Shown: piece by piece, positions 22,984 to 31,394 of the stretch
Numbering within the stretch: the stretch's first letter is position 1
Layout of the letters: each line of letters begins with the position of its first letter
From: Chryseobacterium sp. G0186
GTDB lineage: Bacteria; Bacteroidota; Bacteroidia; Flavobacteriales; Weeksellaceae
Direction of reading: 5' to 3'
Assembly (NCBI RefSeq): GCF_003815675.1
Contig: NZ_CP033918.1
Coordinates: forward strand, 4,278,001-4,342,000
DNA: 64,000 nucleotides
Notes under the pieces: model-generated
The model's database searches: none
What the model was told of the DNA's origin: nothing
The model's input: only the letters and a program-made list of their open reading frames with translations
Program-made: the position numbers and the translations under genes

Positions 22984-24495
22984 ATGAAAACTTTAATAAA
23001 AATATTCAGCATATTCATCCTTGCCTTTTGTCTGTTTTCATGTAGTGAAGACCTTGTAGAACAGGCTCAAACTGGGATATTAAAAGGAAAAGTAGTGAAA
23101 AGAGGCAGCAATACGCCACTTTCTAATGTGAAAATCTTTACCAACCCTACCACGCAGACTGTTTTCAGTGGCGCAGACGGTTCTTTTGAGATTTCCGCAA
23201 TGCCCATAGGGAATTATTCTGTAAAAGCAGAGCTTTCAGGATATATTACAAGCTTTCAGTCTGTTAATATACAGAATCAAAATCAGATAGTGACAGCGGT
23301 ATTTGAAATGGATGATGATACATCCCTGAATTCTCCGCCCACAACACCGCAACTGCTAAGTCCGATAGACAATGCGGTAGATCAACCATTAAGCGTGGAG
23401 CTGACCTGGAGTGCAACAGATCCGGATACAGCAGATGTTTTAAAGTACAGTTTGACAATTAAAAATAATCTTGACACTAACGTGATTCAGGTTAATGATT
23501 TGACAGCTAATCATTATACGCTTTCAAATTTGAAGTTTGGTGTAAGTTACTTCTGGCAGGTGTCTGTTTCGGACGGCATTCACCAGCCAGTTTTAAGTTT
23601 AATCAGTAAATTTACAACCAACACGGTTCCTGCAAACAGGTATCACTATGTACAAAAGCAAAATGGAAATTTTGTAATCATGTCGAGCAACGAATCAGGA
23701 GCTAACTTTCAATTTACCAGCTCATCTTACAACAGCTGGAGGCCACGAAAAAATAATAATGCCGGTCTTATCGCATTTCTGCGCACAGAAGGGGGAAGTA
23801 CCCATATTTACACTGCAAACCCTGACGGCTCTAATCCTTTTAAGGTCACAACCGTTCCGGTAGCCGGATTCAATAATTTTGAAATGGATTTTGCCTGGAG
23901 TACCAATGGTAAGGAGCTTATTTATTCAAACTTTAATAAACTGTACAGGATCAATAAAGATGGCAGTGGATTATCACTTGTCTACACCACCCCTGATGGA
24001 AGTTTAATTTCCGAATGTGACTGGAGTTATGATGGCAGTAAAATTGCCCTGAAAACCAACGATTACAACGGTTATAATACTAAGATTTATGTTATTGATA
24101 CCACAGGAAGTGTTATAAAAACAGTATTGTCCGGTTCAGCCGGTGCCAGCGGAGGACTTAATTTTTCCGTAGACGGGCAGCTTCTTCTCTTTACCCGTGA
24201 TGTATCAGGATATGTGGAGGGAAGCGGAAACTACCGTCAGCTAGACTCCCATATTTTTATCTATAATCTGACCAATGATGCTCTCTCTGATATTTCTGCA
24301 GAAAGCGAAAAGGTACTGGGAACAAATGACTTGGATCCAAGATTTTCACCAAACAATGCACAGGTCATCTTTATGAATACCTCCAATGATAATATTTCGC
24401 AAAGAAATGTAATGGTAATCGACTTGACCAGCAGCATGACGGATCTTACACGCGCTACACTCTTCAATAACGGAGAAATGCCGGATTATGAATAG
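22984..24495 (+). CDS. Propeller lipoprotein at the end of the curli operon
   Basis: A 503-residue lipoprotein (lipobox LFSC, Cys20). Domain order: a carboxypeptidase-regulatory-like beta sandwich (about 33-105, GILKGKVVKRGSNTPLSNVK...), a fibronectin-type-III-like domain (about 118-212, LTWSATDPDTADVLKYSLTI), and a TolB/WD40-like PD40 propeller (about 220-503; repeats such as NPDGSNPFKVTTVP, INKDGSGLSLVYTT, IYVIDTTGSV, FSPNNAQVIFMN). It starts 11 bp after csgG. Curli operons in Bacteroidota have lineage-specific extra genes; this one may be surface-exposed and bind fibres or matrix, which is an inference. Confidence 0.75.
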   Translation: MKTLIKIFSIFILAFCLFSCSEDLVEQAQTGILKGKVVKRGSNTPLSNVKIFTNPTTQTVFSGADGSFEISAMPIGNYSVKAELSGYITSFQSVNIQNQNQIVTAVFEMDDDTSLNSPPTTPQLLSPIDNAVDQPLSVELTWSATDPDTADVLKYSLTIKNNLDTNVIQVNDLTANHYTLSNLKFGVSYFWQVSVSDGIHQPVLSLISKFTTNTVPANRYHYVQKQNGNFVIMSSNESGANFQFTSSSYNSWRPRKNNNAGLIAFLRTEGGSTHIYTANPDGSNPFKVTTVPVAGFNNFEMDFAWSTNGKELIYSNFNKLYRINKDGSGLSLVYTTPDGSLISECDWSYDGSKIALKTNDYNGYNTKIYVIDTTGSVIKTVLSGSAGASGGLNFSVDGQLLLFTRDVSGYVEGSGNYRQLDSHIFIYNLTNDALSDISAESEKVLGTNDLDPRFSPNNAQVIFMNTSNDNISQRNVMVIDLTSSMTDLTRATLFNNGEMPDYE

Positions 24496-24720
24496 TGTAC
24501 TGATATTTGATCGTTAGATTAGTGTTGTACTATAGAATAAAAGGAATAAGATTAAGGATCTGAACTTGTAATTTATGATTAAAGTTTTAAGGTTATACGT
24601 CTCTATTGAAGATCCCTAATCTTTCCCTTTATTCCTGTCTTTTGCTTTTTGATTATCCGGATCAGTTATATTGTAGAATTAATAAACCATTGCCCGATAA
24701 ACTTCTAGCTCAAAGACATA

Positions 24721-24754
24721 AAAAATTCCAGACTGTAAGGCCTGGAATTTTTTT
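24721..24754. terminator. Intrinsic terminator, bidirectional
   Basis: The arms AAATTCCAG and CTGGAATTT, with an A-tract on one side and a T-tract on the other, lie in the convergent gap between the curli operon and the LuxR-type regulator gene. Confidence 0.75.
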
Positions 24755-24778
24755 AGGAATTAATTGGTTACATTGCAT

Positions 24779-25429
24779 TTAGTCGATAATATGATTCTCA
24801 ATGGCATATTTTACGACTCCTACTGTGTTTTTTACGTTAAGTTTCAAAAGAATTTTTTTTCGGTGTGTTTCTACCGTATTGATACTGATAAATAATTTTT
24901 CGGAAATATCTTTACTGCTGAAGCCATCACAAATTAATTTTAGAATTTCCATTTCACGACGGGTGAGGGGATCTCTCATGTGAAGATTTCGCTTTTCCTG
25001 TTCGTTGCTGATGAAGCTGATCATTCTCTCCTTGGCATGATCACATATATAAATTTCGTTGAGTAATAAAGCATTGATGGACTTTAGAAACTCATCATAC
25101 TTGCAATTTTTATCAAGATAGCTTTTGATGCCTTTGTTGAAAAGTTTACGAATATCAATGACATCATAACAGTTTCCTATGATAATGATCTTAACATTTC
25201 TATTTTCAGCAGTGATGCTTTCTACAGATTTGTAAAGTTCTGTAAGCATGAGCATATTCGAACTCATAACGAGAATCTCAGGAGGTTCGTCTTTGATATG
25301 CTTAGAAAGGGTTTCTAAAGAATTACATATATCAATGGCATTGAAAATTTTGCTTTGGGTCAGTAATTTTGACAACCCTTCTGTATACAGCATAGGCTCG
25401 TCAAAAATAGTTAATCTTGGTTTCATCAT
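24779..25429 (-). CDS. LuxR-type atypical response regulator (CsgD-like)
   Basis: A 216-residue protein with an N-terminal receiver-like domain and a C-terminal LuxR/FixJ helix-turn-helix (LTRREMEILKLICDGFSSKD, then ISEKLFISINTVETHRKKIL, about 145-205). The receiver keeps FDEP at strand 1, but the phospho-acceptor strand reads EILVMSSNMLML, with serine where the aspartate should be. This makes phosphorylation unlikely, as in CsgD and other atypical regulators. I chose the internal ATG at 25429 because 13 residues of the longer frame look non-native. Its position at the end of the curli operon suggests it controls curli. Confidence 0.8.
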   Translation of the reverse strand: MMKPRLTIFDEPMLYTEGLSKLLTQSKIFNAIDICNSLETLSKHIKDEPPEILVMSSNMLMLTELYKSVESITAENRNVKIIIIGNCYDVIDIRKLFNKGIKSYLDKNCKYDEFLKSINALLLNEIYICDHAKERMISFISNEQEKRNLHMRDPLTRREMEILKLICDGFSSKDISEKLFISINTVETHRKKILLKLNVKNTVGVVKYAIENHIID

Positions 25430-25654
25430 GGATAGTTTTGTTATGTAAAAATATAAAAAAAACTTCACATTTTGAATAAAATCGATATATATTTTAGATA
25501 TTTAATGAATATTTAATTAGTAAAGTGTTATTTTTATTAATTATTTATCAAAATAATTCTCTTTTTATTGACTTGTGATGTGATAATTTAGAGTTATTCT
25601 ATCAATATCACTGGTTTTAGGGATGGTTTGGCGGTATTTTTTTTACAAAAAAAA

Positions 25655-26122
25655 TTATTTAACTAACACAATAGGGATATGTTTTACCGGAAAATTAACT
25701 GAGTTGGCAATAAAACAAAATTCATGAGCTTTATGATGAAGCTGTTCTGCTTTTTCCACCATTGATTGCTCTGTCACTGTAACTTTAGGCGATAAAATAA
25801 CTTCTGTAAAATGACCACTTCCATTGGATGTTTCTTCCATAATTCCAGCAGCCTCGTCTACATAATCAGTTACAATAACGCCAGCCTCAGAGCAGAAATG
25901 AAGATACCAAAGCATATGACAGGAGGAAAGTGATGAAAGAAACATTTCTTCAGGATTGTGCTTTGTTCTGTCCCCTCGAAATGACGGATCAGATGAACCT
26001 TCAATGTTTACCTTATAATCTACCGAAATCATATGGCTTCTTTCGTAATACCTGTAGCCGCTGGTTCCCGTTCCTTTATTTCCGGTCCACTGGGTAGTAG
26101 TTTTGTAATGATGTTTTTTCAT
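25655..26122 (-). CDS. OsmC-family peroxiredoxin-like protein
   Basis: A 155-residue OsmC/Ohr-fold protein (MKKHHYKTTTQWTGNKGTGT, then the PEEMFLSSLSSCHMLWYL motif with the first active cysteine, and HEFCFIANSV with the second). The paired cysteines fit a thiol-peroxidase that reduces organic hydroperoxides. A longer form from the ATG at 26137 adds five residues; I use the start at 26122, which matches the family. It stands alone between curli and T9SS-cargo genes. Confidence 0.85.
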   Translation of the reverse strand: MKKHHYKTTTQWTGNKGTGTSGYRYYERSHMISVDYKVNIEGSSDPSFRGDRTKHNPEEMFLSSLSSCHMLWYLHFCSEAGVIVTDYVDEAAGIMEETSNGSGHFTEVILSPKVTVTEQSMVEKAEQLHHKAHEFCFIANSVNFPVKHIPIVLVK

Positions 26123-26236
26123 ATTTGAAGATAGCATATCGTGTTGTTATATATCAGCCTAAAAAAATAAAATAAGTCCAATGGCTTTAGCCAAAACTTA
26201 AAAAGAATAAGATCAATTGACTTATGAAACTAAGAT

Positions 26237-26266
26237 AATAAAAAACCTCCGGTAAAAACCAGAGGT
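26237..26266 (-). terminator. Intrinsic terminator of the T9SS cargo gene
   Basis: On the minus strand the hairpin ACCTCTGGT and ACCGGAGGT, with a 4-nt loop, is followed by TTTTTTATT. It lies 8 bp after the stop codon at 26275. Confidence 0.85.
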
Positions 26267-26274
26267 ATATTGAA

Positions 26275-27660
26275 TTAATTCTTAATAAGCTTTCTTATGG
26301 TACCGCTTCCGTTTTCAAAGCTGACTTTAGCTATATAAATACCTTTAGGCAAATCTGAAACAGGTAAACCGGAATTCTTTATGGTCTTTAAAAATTTTCC
26401 GTCAAGAGAATAAACTTCAATCTTACTTACTTTCTCTTTCGATTGGTAAACCAGGTTTTGCTTAATAGGGTTCTCGAAGGAAATATGATCATTAACCTTT
26501 TTGATATCTGCTGTGGATAATGTAGCATTATTAAGCAGATACTTTACAATATATCCGTTTCCTCTTATCATGATATTGTTATCACTGATAAACATTTGCT
26601 CTACATCGGAATCTGTTTGTAAATAATCATTAAAAAGAGGATCTACTGAACCATTTTGAGTAAGCTTTGAAATTAAATTAGTTAAATTACCGGCTCCTCC
26701 AACATAGTACGAGCCATCTTTCTCTGCAATACTTTGGATCCATGCCCCTCCATTCAATCCGGAATTTGTATTTGAATGATAATTAAATGTAGTATCAAAA
26801 GTTCCATCTTGATTGATTCTTAGGATCTTATCATCTGAACTAAGTGAGAAAAGAATTTTATTATTGGTATCAACAAGTATAGTACTGGTACTGCCATAGC
26901 CAAAGCCATTCGAATCAAGCAATGGTACCACACCATTATTTCCAAAGCTTGTTAATGGTTGCCCGTTTGGAGTAAATTTTTGAATAAATCCACCATTACT
27001 ATTGAAACAGATAATATTAGATTGATTGTCTGTTCGTACAAATGTTCTGCCTGCAATGTTTCCCTGTGTGGTTGCATAGCCATTGCTGCCAAAAGTGGTA
27101 TCCAGGCTTCCGTTCGTATTAAGTCTCATAATTACATGCTGATTCTGAATAGATTTGATCGCGTGAACAAGTATTTTATCATTCTGTAAAATAATTCCAT
27201 AAGAAGCGTAGTCTTGGTCAGGAATAAAAGAAGTGATGATTGTAGTGCCATTGGTTCCGAAAGCAGGATCAAACTGACCGTTTGGGAGTATTCTTGATAT
27301 TGCTATTGATTCTGTATTCGTAAAACCAAAAATCACCAATTTCCCATCTGGCTGTATTTTAATTTCATTCAGATAACTGTTGTTAGGCAATTGAACAGTT
27401 CCATTAACTCCGAAATTTGCGTCTGTAATCCCATTGGCTGTAAGTTTTGATAAGTAAGATCCTGTTACATTAATGCCGGTGCCAACATTCAAATTATGAG
27501 TAAAATAAATCTCGTTATTGGAGTTTTGGACCATTGACCATGTGAGGTTTCCGGGCATTGTGTAGATTCCGTTGTTTGCAAAATTCGGATCCTTGGAAAT
27601 AATCTGTGCAAAAGCAGTTTGTACCGCAAAAAGCAGCACTAGAAATAAATTTTTTGTCAT
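26275..27660 (-). CDS. Type IX-secreted delta-60 repeat protein
   Basis: A 461-residue secreted protein: signal peptide (1-18, ending AFAQ), then repeated units of the delta-60 type (NGxxDxxFGxNG; for example TDANFGVNG, FDPAFGTNG, LDTTFGSNG), and a C-terminal type A T9SS sorting domain (about 385-461: KIEVYSLDGKFLKTIKNSG, LPKGIYIAKVSFENG, RKLIKN). The repeats are predicted to form a beta-propeller. T9SS cargo crosses the outer membrane through the Sov/PorV apparatus and may be released or surface-attached. The Bacteroidota-specific sorting signal is the main taxonomic evidence in this window. Confidence 0.9.
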   Translation of the reverse strand: MTKNLFLVLLFAVQTAFAQIISKDPNFANNGIYTMPGNLTWSMVQNSNNEIYFTHNLNVGTGINVTGSYLSKLTANGITDANFGVNGTVQLPNNSYLNEIKIQPDGKLVIFGFTNTESIAISRILPNGQFDPAFGTNGTTIITSFIPDQDYASYGIILQNDKILVHAIKSIQNQHVIMRLNTNGSLDTTFGSNGYATTQGNIAGRTFVRTDNQSNIICFNSNGGFIQKFTPNGQPLTSFGNNGVVPLLDSNGFGYGSTSTILVDTNNKILFSLSSDDKILRINQDGTFDTTFNYHSNTNSGLNGGAWIQSIAEKDGSYYVGGAGNLTNLISKLTQNGSVDPLFNDYLQTDSDVEQMFISDNNIMIRGNGYIVKYLLNNATLSTADIKKVNDHISFENPIKQNLVYQSKEKVSKIEVYSLDGKFLKTIKNSGLPVSDLPKGIYIAKVSFENGSGTIRKLIKN

Positions 27661-28002
27661 TGTGTTTTTTAATTTTTAATTAGAAATACAAAGTTTCTGT
27701 TAACATTTAACAAATGCTTTTTGTATAATCTGGTTATAGTTTTTTATTATATTTCTTGATGAGTTGTTTGTTATAGATGTAGAGCAAAAACTCAGTTTGA
27801 ATTCTGAATCATTTTAGACCCTATAATGGCTGGTAATGGAGGGTATCTTGTTATTGTTCCGGGAAATAATTTGTGCAGAAACTGTCTTAGCTATGAGAGT
27901 AGCCAGAAGTGGATTTTTTTTCATTCTGTTTGAGTTTTATGTTATTTTTTTACAAATATAATAAAAAAACCTCCAGATTTTACTGGAGGTTTGAATTTTG
28001 TC
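27661..28002. other. 342-bp intergenic region before rng
   Basis: Between the T9SS cargo start and the rng stop codon I see AT-rich DNA with no gene of its own. It should contain the promoter of the minus-strand T9SS gene, but no exact TAnnTTTG box is present on that strand within 60 bp of the start, so the promoter remains undefined. The rng terminator lies at its downstream edge. Confidence 0.5.
27961..27991 (-). terminator. Intrinsic terminator of rng
   Basis: The arms CCTCCAG and CTGGAGG, with a 6-nt loop, are flanked on the minus strand by a T-run complementary to 27962-27968. It lies 12 bp after the rng stop codon. Confidence 0.85.
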
Positions 28003-29562
28003 TTAATTAGAAAATTCTATCAATTCTTCTTTTTTAGAATTGTAGATTTTGTATTCTAAATATTTAAAAGAATCCCTTGGAACAACGGTTACCCATTTTT
28101 TGTATTTGATAAACCATTTCATTTGGATGCTGTGGATGCCTTTTGTTAAATAAGCTTCTACAAATGGATGTACGTGCAGATAAATTTTTCCTTTTTCTTT
28201 CTGCAGTATGTTTCTTAAAGTTTCACCCATTCTTTCCACGATAACAATTGGAGCTACAATTTCTCCATCTTTGTTCGGGTTTTCTTCTTTGGTTTCGATC
28301 TGTTTTTCCGGACGATTTCTTTGTCTGGTGATCTGGATCAGACCGAATTTACTTGGAGGAAGAATTTTGTGACGGGCTTTGTCACGCTTCATTTCCTCTT
28401 TTAAATGCTCATAGAGATCTCTTCTGTGATCAGAGTTGGGCATGTCGATGAAGTCAATCACAATGATTCCTCCCATATCGCGGAGGCGGAGTTGTCTGGC
28501 AATCTCGGTGGCTGCCATTTTATTCACCTTCAATGCATGCTCTTTATTCACAGCGGTTCCGGTGGTAATGTTATTTCCGGAGTTAACGTCAACGACGTGA
28601 AGTGCTTCTGTGTGTTCAATAACAAGATAAGCGCCTTTTGAACTTGGAATGTTTACGTGTTTTCCGAAGCTCTGTTTAAGCTGTTTTTCAACGTTGTAAT
28701 ATTCCAGAAGAGGAATATGGGAATCATAAAACTGGACGATATTTTTCTTTTCAGGAGCAATTACTTCAACGTAATTGGCCATTTCGTTAACCATTTGCTC
28801 ATCATCACAGATGATACTCACGAAATCCTGATTGAAATTGTCTCTTAAAATAGCTGAAGCTTTATCTTCTTCGCTTAAAACTTTTGATGGAACTTTGTTT
28901 TTTTGGATATTTTTAAAAGTGCTTTCCCATTTCTGAACCAGCTGGTTCATGTCATTATGAAGGTCTGCTACTTTTTTTCCCTCGGCCACTGTTCTGATGA
29001 TCACCCCGAAACCTTCAGGCTTAATACTGTCAATAAGGGTTCTCAGTCTTTCTTTTTCTTCAGCGCTTCTTATTTTTTTGGAAATAGAAACTTTGTTGTC
29101 GAAGGGAATTAAAACCAGGAAACGTCCTGTAAGTGAAATCTGGGTAGATATTCTAGGGCCTTTGGTAGAGATGGGTTCCTTGGTAATTTGCAGAAGAACA
29201 AGATCGTCCTTGGCAATTACTTTGTCTACCGTTCCGTTTTTGTCTATTTCGGGTTGTATCTCGAAATTTTTTAAGCTTGAAGTGCTTTGCTTTTTAGAAA
29301 TAGTATCTTTTAAAAACTTTCTGTAAGTAAGATACTGTGGTCCTAAGTCCTGATAATGCAAAAAAGCATCCTTGTCATATCCGATATTTACGAATGCTGC
29401 ATTCAGGTTGGGTGCCAGTTTTTTTACTTTTCCTATAAACAGATCTCCAACTATAAAATCGCTTTTGTCCTCTTGTTCATGAAGTTCACATAGTCTTCCG
29501 TCTTCTAGCAGTGCAATCTTTGTAAGATCATCTTCATGCGAAACTATTAGTTCTTTCTTCAT
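28003..29562 (-). CDS. rng: Ribonuclease G/E
   Basis: A 519-residue endoribonuclease. An S1 RNA-binding segment lies near residues 35-110 (GDLFIGKVKKLAPNLNAAFVNIGYDKDAFL, interrupted by an insert). The RNase E/G catalytic core has VDVNSGNN and the metal-binding GGIIVIDFIDM, which hold the two acidic Mg ligands. The length fits RNase G rather than the full E. coli RNase E with its degradosome scaffold. The enzyme processes 16S rRNA 5' ends and decays mRNA. Upstream on the same strand lie a 29-residue basic protein and HU, a conserved arrangement in flavobacteria as far as I recall. Confidence 0.95.
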   Translation of the reverse strand: MKKELIVSHEDDLTKIALLEDGRLCELHEQEDKSDFIVGDLFIGKVKKLAPNLNAAFVNIGYDKDAFLHYQDLGPQYLTYRKFLKDTISKKQSTSSLKNFEIQPEIDKNGTVDKVIAKDDLVLLQITKEPISTKGPRISTQISLTGRFLVLIPFDNKVSISKKIRSAEEKERLRTLIDSIKPEGFGVIIRTVAEGKKVADLHNDMNQLVQKWESTFKNIQKNKVPSKVLSEEDKASAILRDNFNQDFVSIICDDEQMVNEMANYVEVIAPEKKNIVQFYDSHIPLLEYYNVEKQLKQSFGKHVNIPSSKGAYLVIEHTEALHVVDVNSGNNITTGTAVNKEHALKVNKMAATEIARQLRLRDMGGIIVIDFIDMPNSDHRRDLYEHLKEEMKRDKARHKILPPSKFGLIQITRQRNRPEKQIETKEENPNKDGEIVAPIVIVERMGETLRNILQKEKGKIYLHVHPFVEAYLTKGIHSIQMKWFIKYKKWVTVVPRDSFKYLEYKIYNSKKEELIEFSN

Positions 29563-29719
29563 TTTGTTATAAGAATAAAATTATTAAGATTTTAGGAAAT
29601 TGGTATTTTTCTCGATTAATTCATGTATTAAATATAAGGATTTTGAATGAAAACCAGTATATTTTTATTAAAATAATATTTGAAACCGTCCATTTTCCGC
29701 GGAATCTTATAGTTGCAAA

Positions 29720-29767
29720 CAAAAATATAGTCGGTGAACTTTAAAAAATTAAAATCACCAACTATAT
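29720..29767 (-). terminator. Intrinsic terminator after the small basic protein
   Basis: On the minus strand the arms ATATAGTTGGTGA and TCACCGACTATAT (one G:T/mismatch) flank an A/T-rich loop and are followed by TTTTTG. It should end the HU/small-protein transcript before rng, so rng may have its own promoter. Confidence 0.7.
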
Positions 29768-29797
29768 TGTTATATTGTGAATCTCGATAAGAAGAGA

Positions 29798-29887
29798 TTA
29801 TTTTTTCTTATGTCTGTTTGCTCTTCTTCTTTTCTTTCTTTTGTGAGTTGCAACCTTGTGTCTTTTTCTTTTCTTTCCGCTTGGCAT
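29798..29887 (-). CDS. 29-residue basic AURKAIP1/COX24 (mS38)-like protein
   Basis: A very short frame that conventional ORF length cut-offs miss: MPSGKKRKRHKVATHKRKK then RRRANRHKKK and a TAA stop. About two thirds of the residues are lysine, arginine or histidine. The pattern MPSGKKRxRHKxATHKRKKR is the one annotated in Bacteroidota as an AURKAIP1/COX24 domain, related to mitochondrial ribosomal protein mS38, so ribosome association is the likely role. A -7-like box is not evident right before it, and it probably shares the HU transcript. The gene sits between HU (44 bp upstream) and a terminator. Confidence 0.8.
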   Translation of the reverse strand: MPSGKKRKRHKVATHKRKKRRRANRHKKK

Positions 29888-29930
29888 AATTTTAATTTTT
29901 TAGTAACTAGTTAATATTCAGTTAATGTTC

Positions 29931-30221
29931 TTATTTTACTGCAACTTTCGTTTTTACTTTCTCTACAAAAGATTTTGAAGGTTTGAAAGCAGGAATGTTA
30001 TGAGCAGGAATCTCAATTGCAGTGTTCTTAGAAATATTTCTTCCTGTTTTAGCAGCTCTTGTTTTAATGATAAAAGAACCAAAACCTCTCAGATAAACGT
30101 TATCCCCATTATACATAGAAGTTCTGATCTCCTGCATAAAAGCTTCTACAACTTTCTGTGTCTCATTCTTTTCTGTTCCCAACTTATTTGAGATGGTGTT
30201 TACCAATTCTGCCTTTGTCAT
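29931..30221 (-). CDS. HU/IHF-family DNA-binding protein
   Basis: A 96-residue histone-like protein with the canonical layout: TKAELVNTISNKLGTEKNET at the helical dimer part, then GFGSFIIKTRAAKTGRNISKNTAIEIPA, the arm with the GRNP-like GRNI motif, and an extra lysine-rich tail (SFVEKVKTKVAVK). It bends DNA and compacts the nucleoid as a dimer. A full promoter is at 30253-30285. Confidence 0.95.
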   Translation of the reverse strand: MTKAELVNTISNKLGTEKNETQKVVEAFMQEIRTSMYNGDNVYLRGFGSFIIKTRAAKTGRNISKNTAIEIPAHNIPAFKPSKSFVEKVKTKVAVK

Positions 30222-30541
30222 TTCCTTATTTTAATTTTAAATTTTAGGTGTGCAAATTTAGTTAAAAAAATTGAATACTAGCAAATTAGTGGCAAAATAT
30301 TTTTGCTCAGATCGTTGAGTTTTTAATGTGTACACTATGTTAACTCGCTTTGGTATTAATTTAATAATAAAATAATACAGCTGTATTATAAGATAAAAAT
30401 AGGGTATACCAAACTAAATAAATACAGGTAATACTGGACTTTGTATGACTTTACTGTATTAGATTTCAGATACTTAAATTCTAAGGTTTTTCTATTGTTA
30501 TCCTAAAATTTAAAATTAAGAATTTAAAATCTAAAATCTTT
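30222..30541. other. 320-bp intergenic region with the HU promoter
   Basis: The first 70 bp contain the HU promoter. The remaining ~250 bp to the regulator gene are AT-rich with no ORF. The imperfect palindrome AATACAGCTGTATT at 30372-30385, with matching arms either side of AGCT, may be a regulatory site. Confidence 0.5.
30253..30285 (-). promoter_or_regulatory. HU promoter
   Basis: On the minus strand a TTTG at 30282-30285 (-33) and TAAATTTG at 30253-30260 (-7) are separated by 21 bp, an exact Bacteroidota consensus promoter, 32 bp upstream of the ATG. Confidence 0.7.
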
Positions 30542-31213
30542 TTACATACTGGAATTGTAATATCCATTTTCTACACAAAAACGAATAAGATGAAGCTTTG
30601 TCTTCAGACCCAGTTTCTCCGTCAGTCGATTGATGTAGGTGTCAATTGTTCTTGTACTCAGATTGAGTTTCTCTGCAATTTCCTTATTACTGAAGCCCTC
30701 GTAGCAGAATCTCATCAGCTGTATTTCTGATGGAGAAAGTTCTTCCTGCCCTTTCTTTTGCCTGTCCATATACTCCTGTACGGCAAGCGGTTGTTGTTCC
30801 CATTCCTTAGAGTAAGCTGCATAGTCAAACTCATCAGAAGCAATGCTTCCTTTAATAATATCCTTAATGGTATTACTTTTCTTCTGGCAATAGTATATAT
30901 TAGGAATTCTTGAAAGAATTTCTGCCATATCCTCCTGGTAGGTCCCGGAATAGGTTACAATAGGGGTTTCTGTATTGTTTTTTCTAATGTACTTGATGGC
31001 TTCAATTCCACTCAATACCGGCATAAACAGCTCTATAACGAATACATCTTCCTGTCTTCTGTAAATTCTGTTAACAAGCTCGTGGCCGTTATTACAATCG
31101 TTCAGAAGCATGTAGAAAGGATTTTCCATCAGCGTTTTGATCATTATTTTTTTAAAATAAAAATCACTGTCTGCTATTGAGAAACGCACGGTATTAGATA
31201 ATATTTTACTCAT
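30542..31213 (-). CDS. LuxR-type atypical response regulator next to T6SS
   Basis: A 223-residue regulator with a receiver-like domain (about 8-135) and a C-terminal LuxR-type helix-turn-helix (LSPSEIQLMRFCYEGFSNKE then IAEKLNLSTRTIDTYINRLT, about 152-210). The acidic pocket IADSD is kept. At the phospho-acceptor position the strand reads FVIELFMPVLSG, where glutamate replaces aspartate. A Glu at this site can mimic phosphorylation, so the protein may be constitutively active or respond to something else. It is divergent from the tssO-like gene, and is the likely local T6SS regulator. Confidence 0.8.
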   Translation of the reverse strand: MSKILSNTVRFSIADSDFYFKKIMIKTLMENPFYMLLNDCNNGHELVNRIYRRQEDVFVIELFMPVLSGIEAIKYIRKNNTETPIVTYSGTYQEDMAEILSRIPNIYYCQKKSNTIKDIIKGSIASDEFDYAAYSKEWEQQPLAVQEYMDRQKKGQEELSPSEIQLMRFCYEGFSNKEIAEKLNLSTRTIDTYINRLTEKLGLKTKLHLIRFCVENGYYNSSM

Positions 31214-31394
31214 TCTTAATATCGATTTGGCGAATGATATTCAAAATTCAGAGGCCTAATTTATGAAAAACTTATTAAAGTGGAAATTAATATTAATTTA
31301 ATCAGGGTTTTCACGAAAGCAGGCTGGGGGAAATTACGTATTGTGCATAAAATTTTTTTTTTATATTTTCACAGGCCAAACAAATCGCAAATAT

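Noticed and set aside
28997..29326. Frames of 60-110 codons on the plus strand inside rng, and similar antisense frames inside vgrG1 and vgrG2 (for example 37070-37435, 46675-47076, 47233-47700)
   Set aside because: These lie opposite genes with clear family motifs; they have no leader signals or recognisable domains.
29800..29886. Purine-rich strand as a simple low-complexity tract
   Set aside because: The reverse strand gives an intact start-to-stop frame with the MPSGKKR...ATHKRKK pattern of a known small-protein family, so it is retained as a gene.
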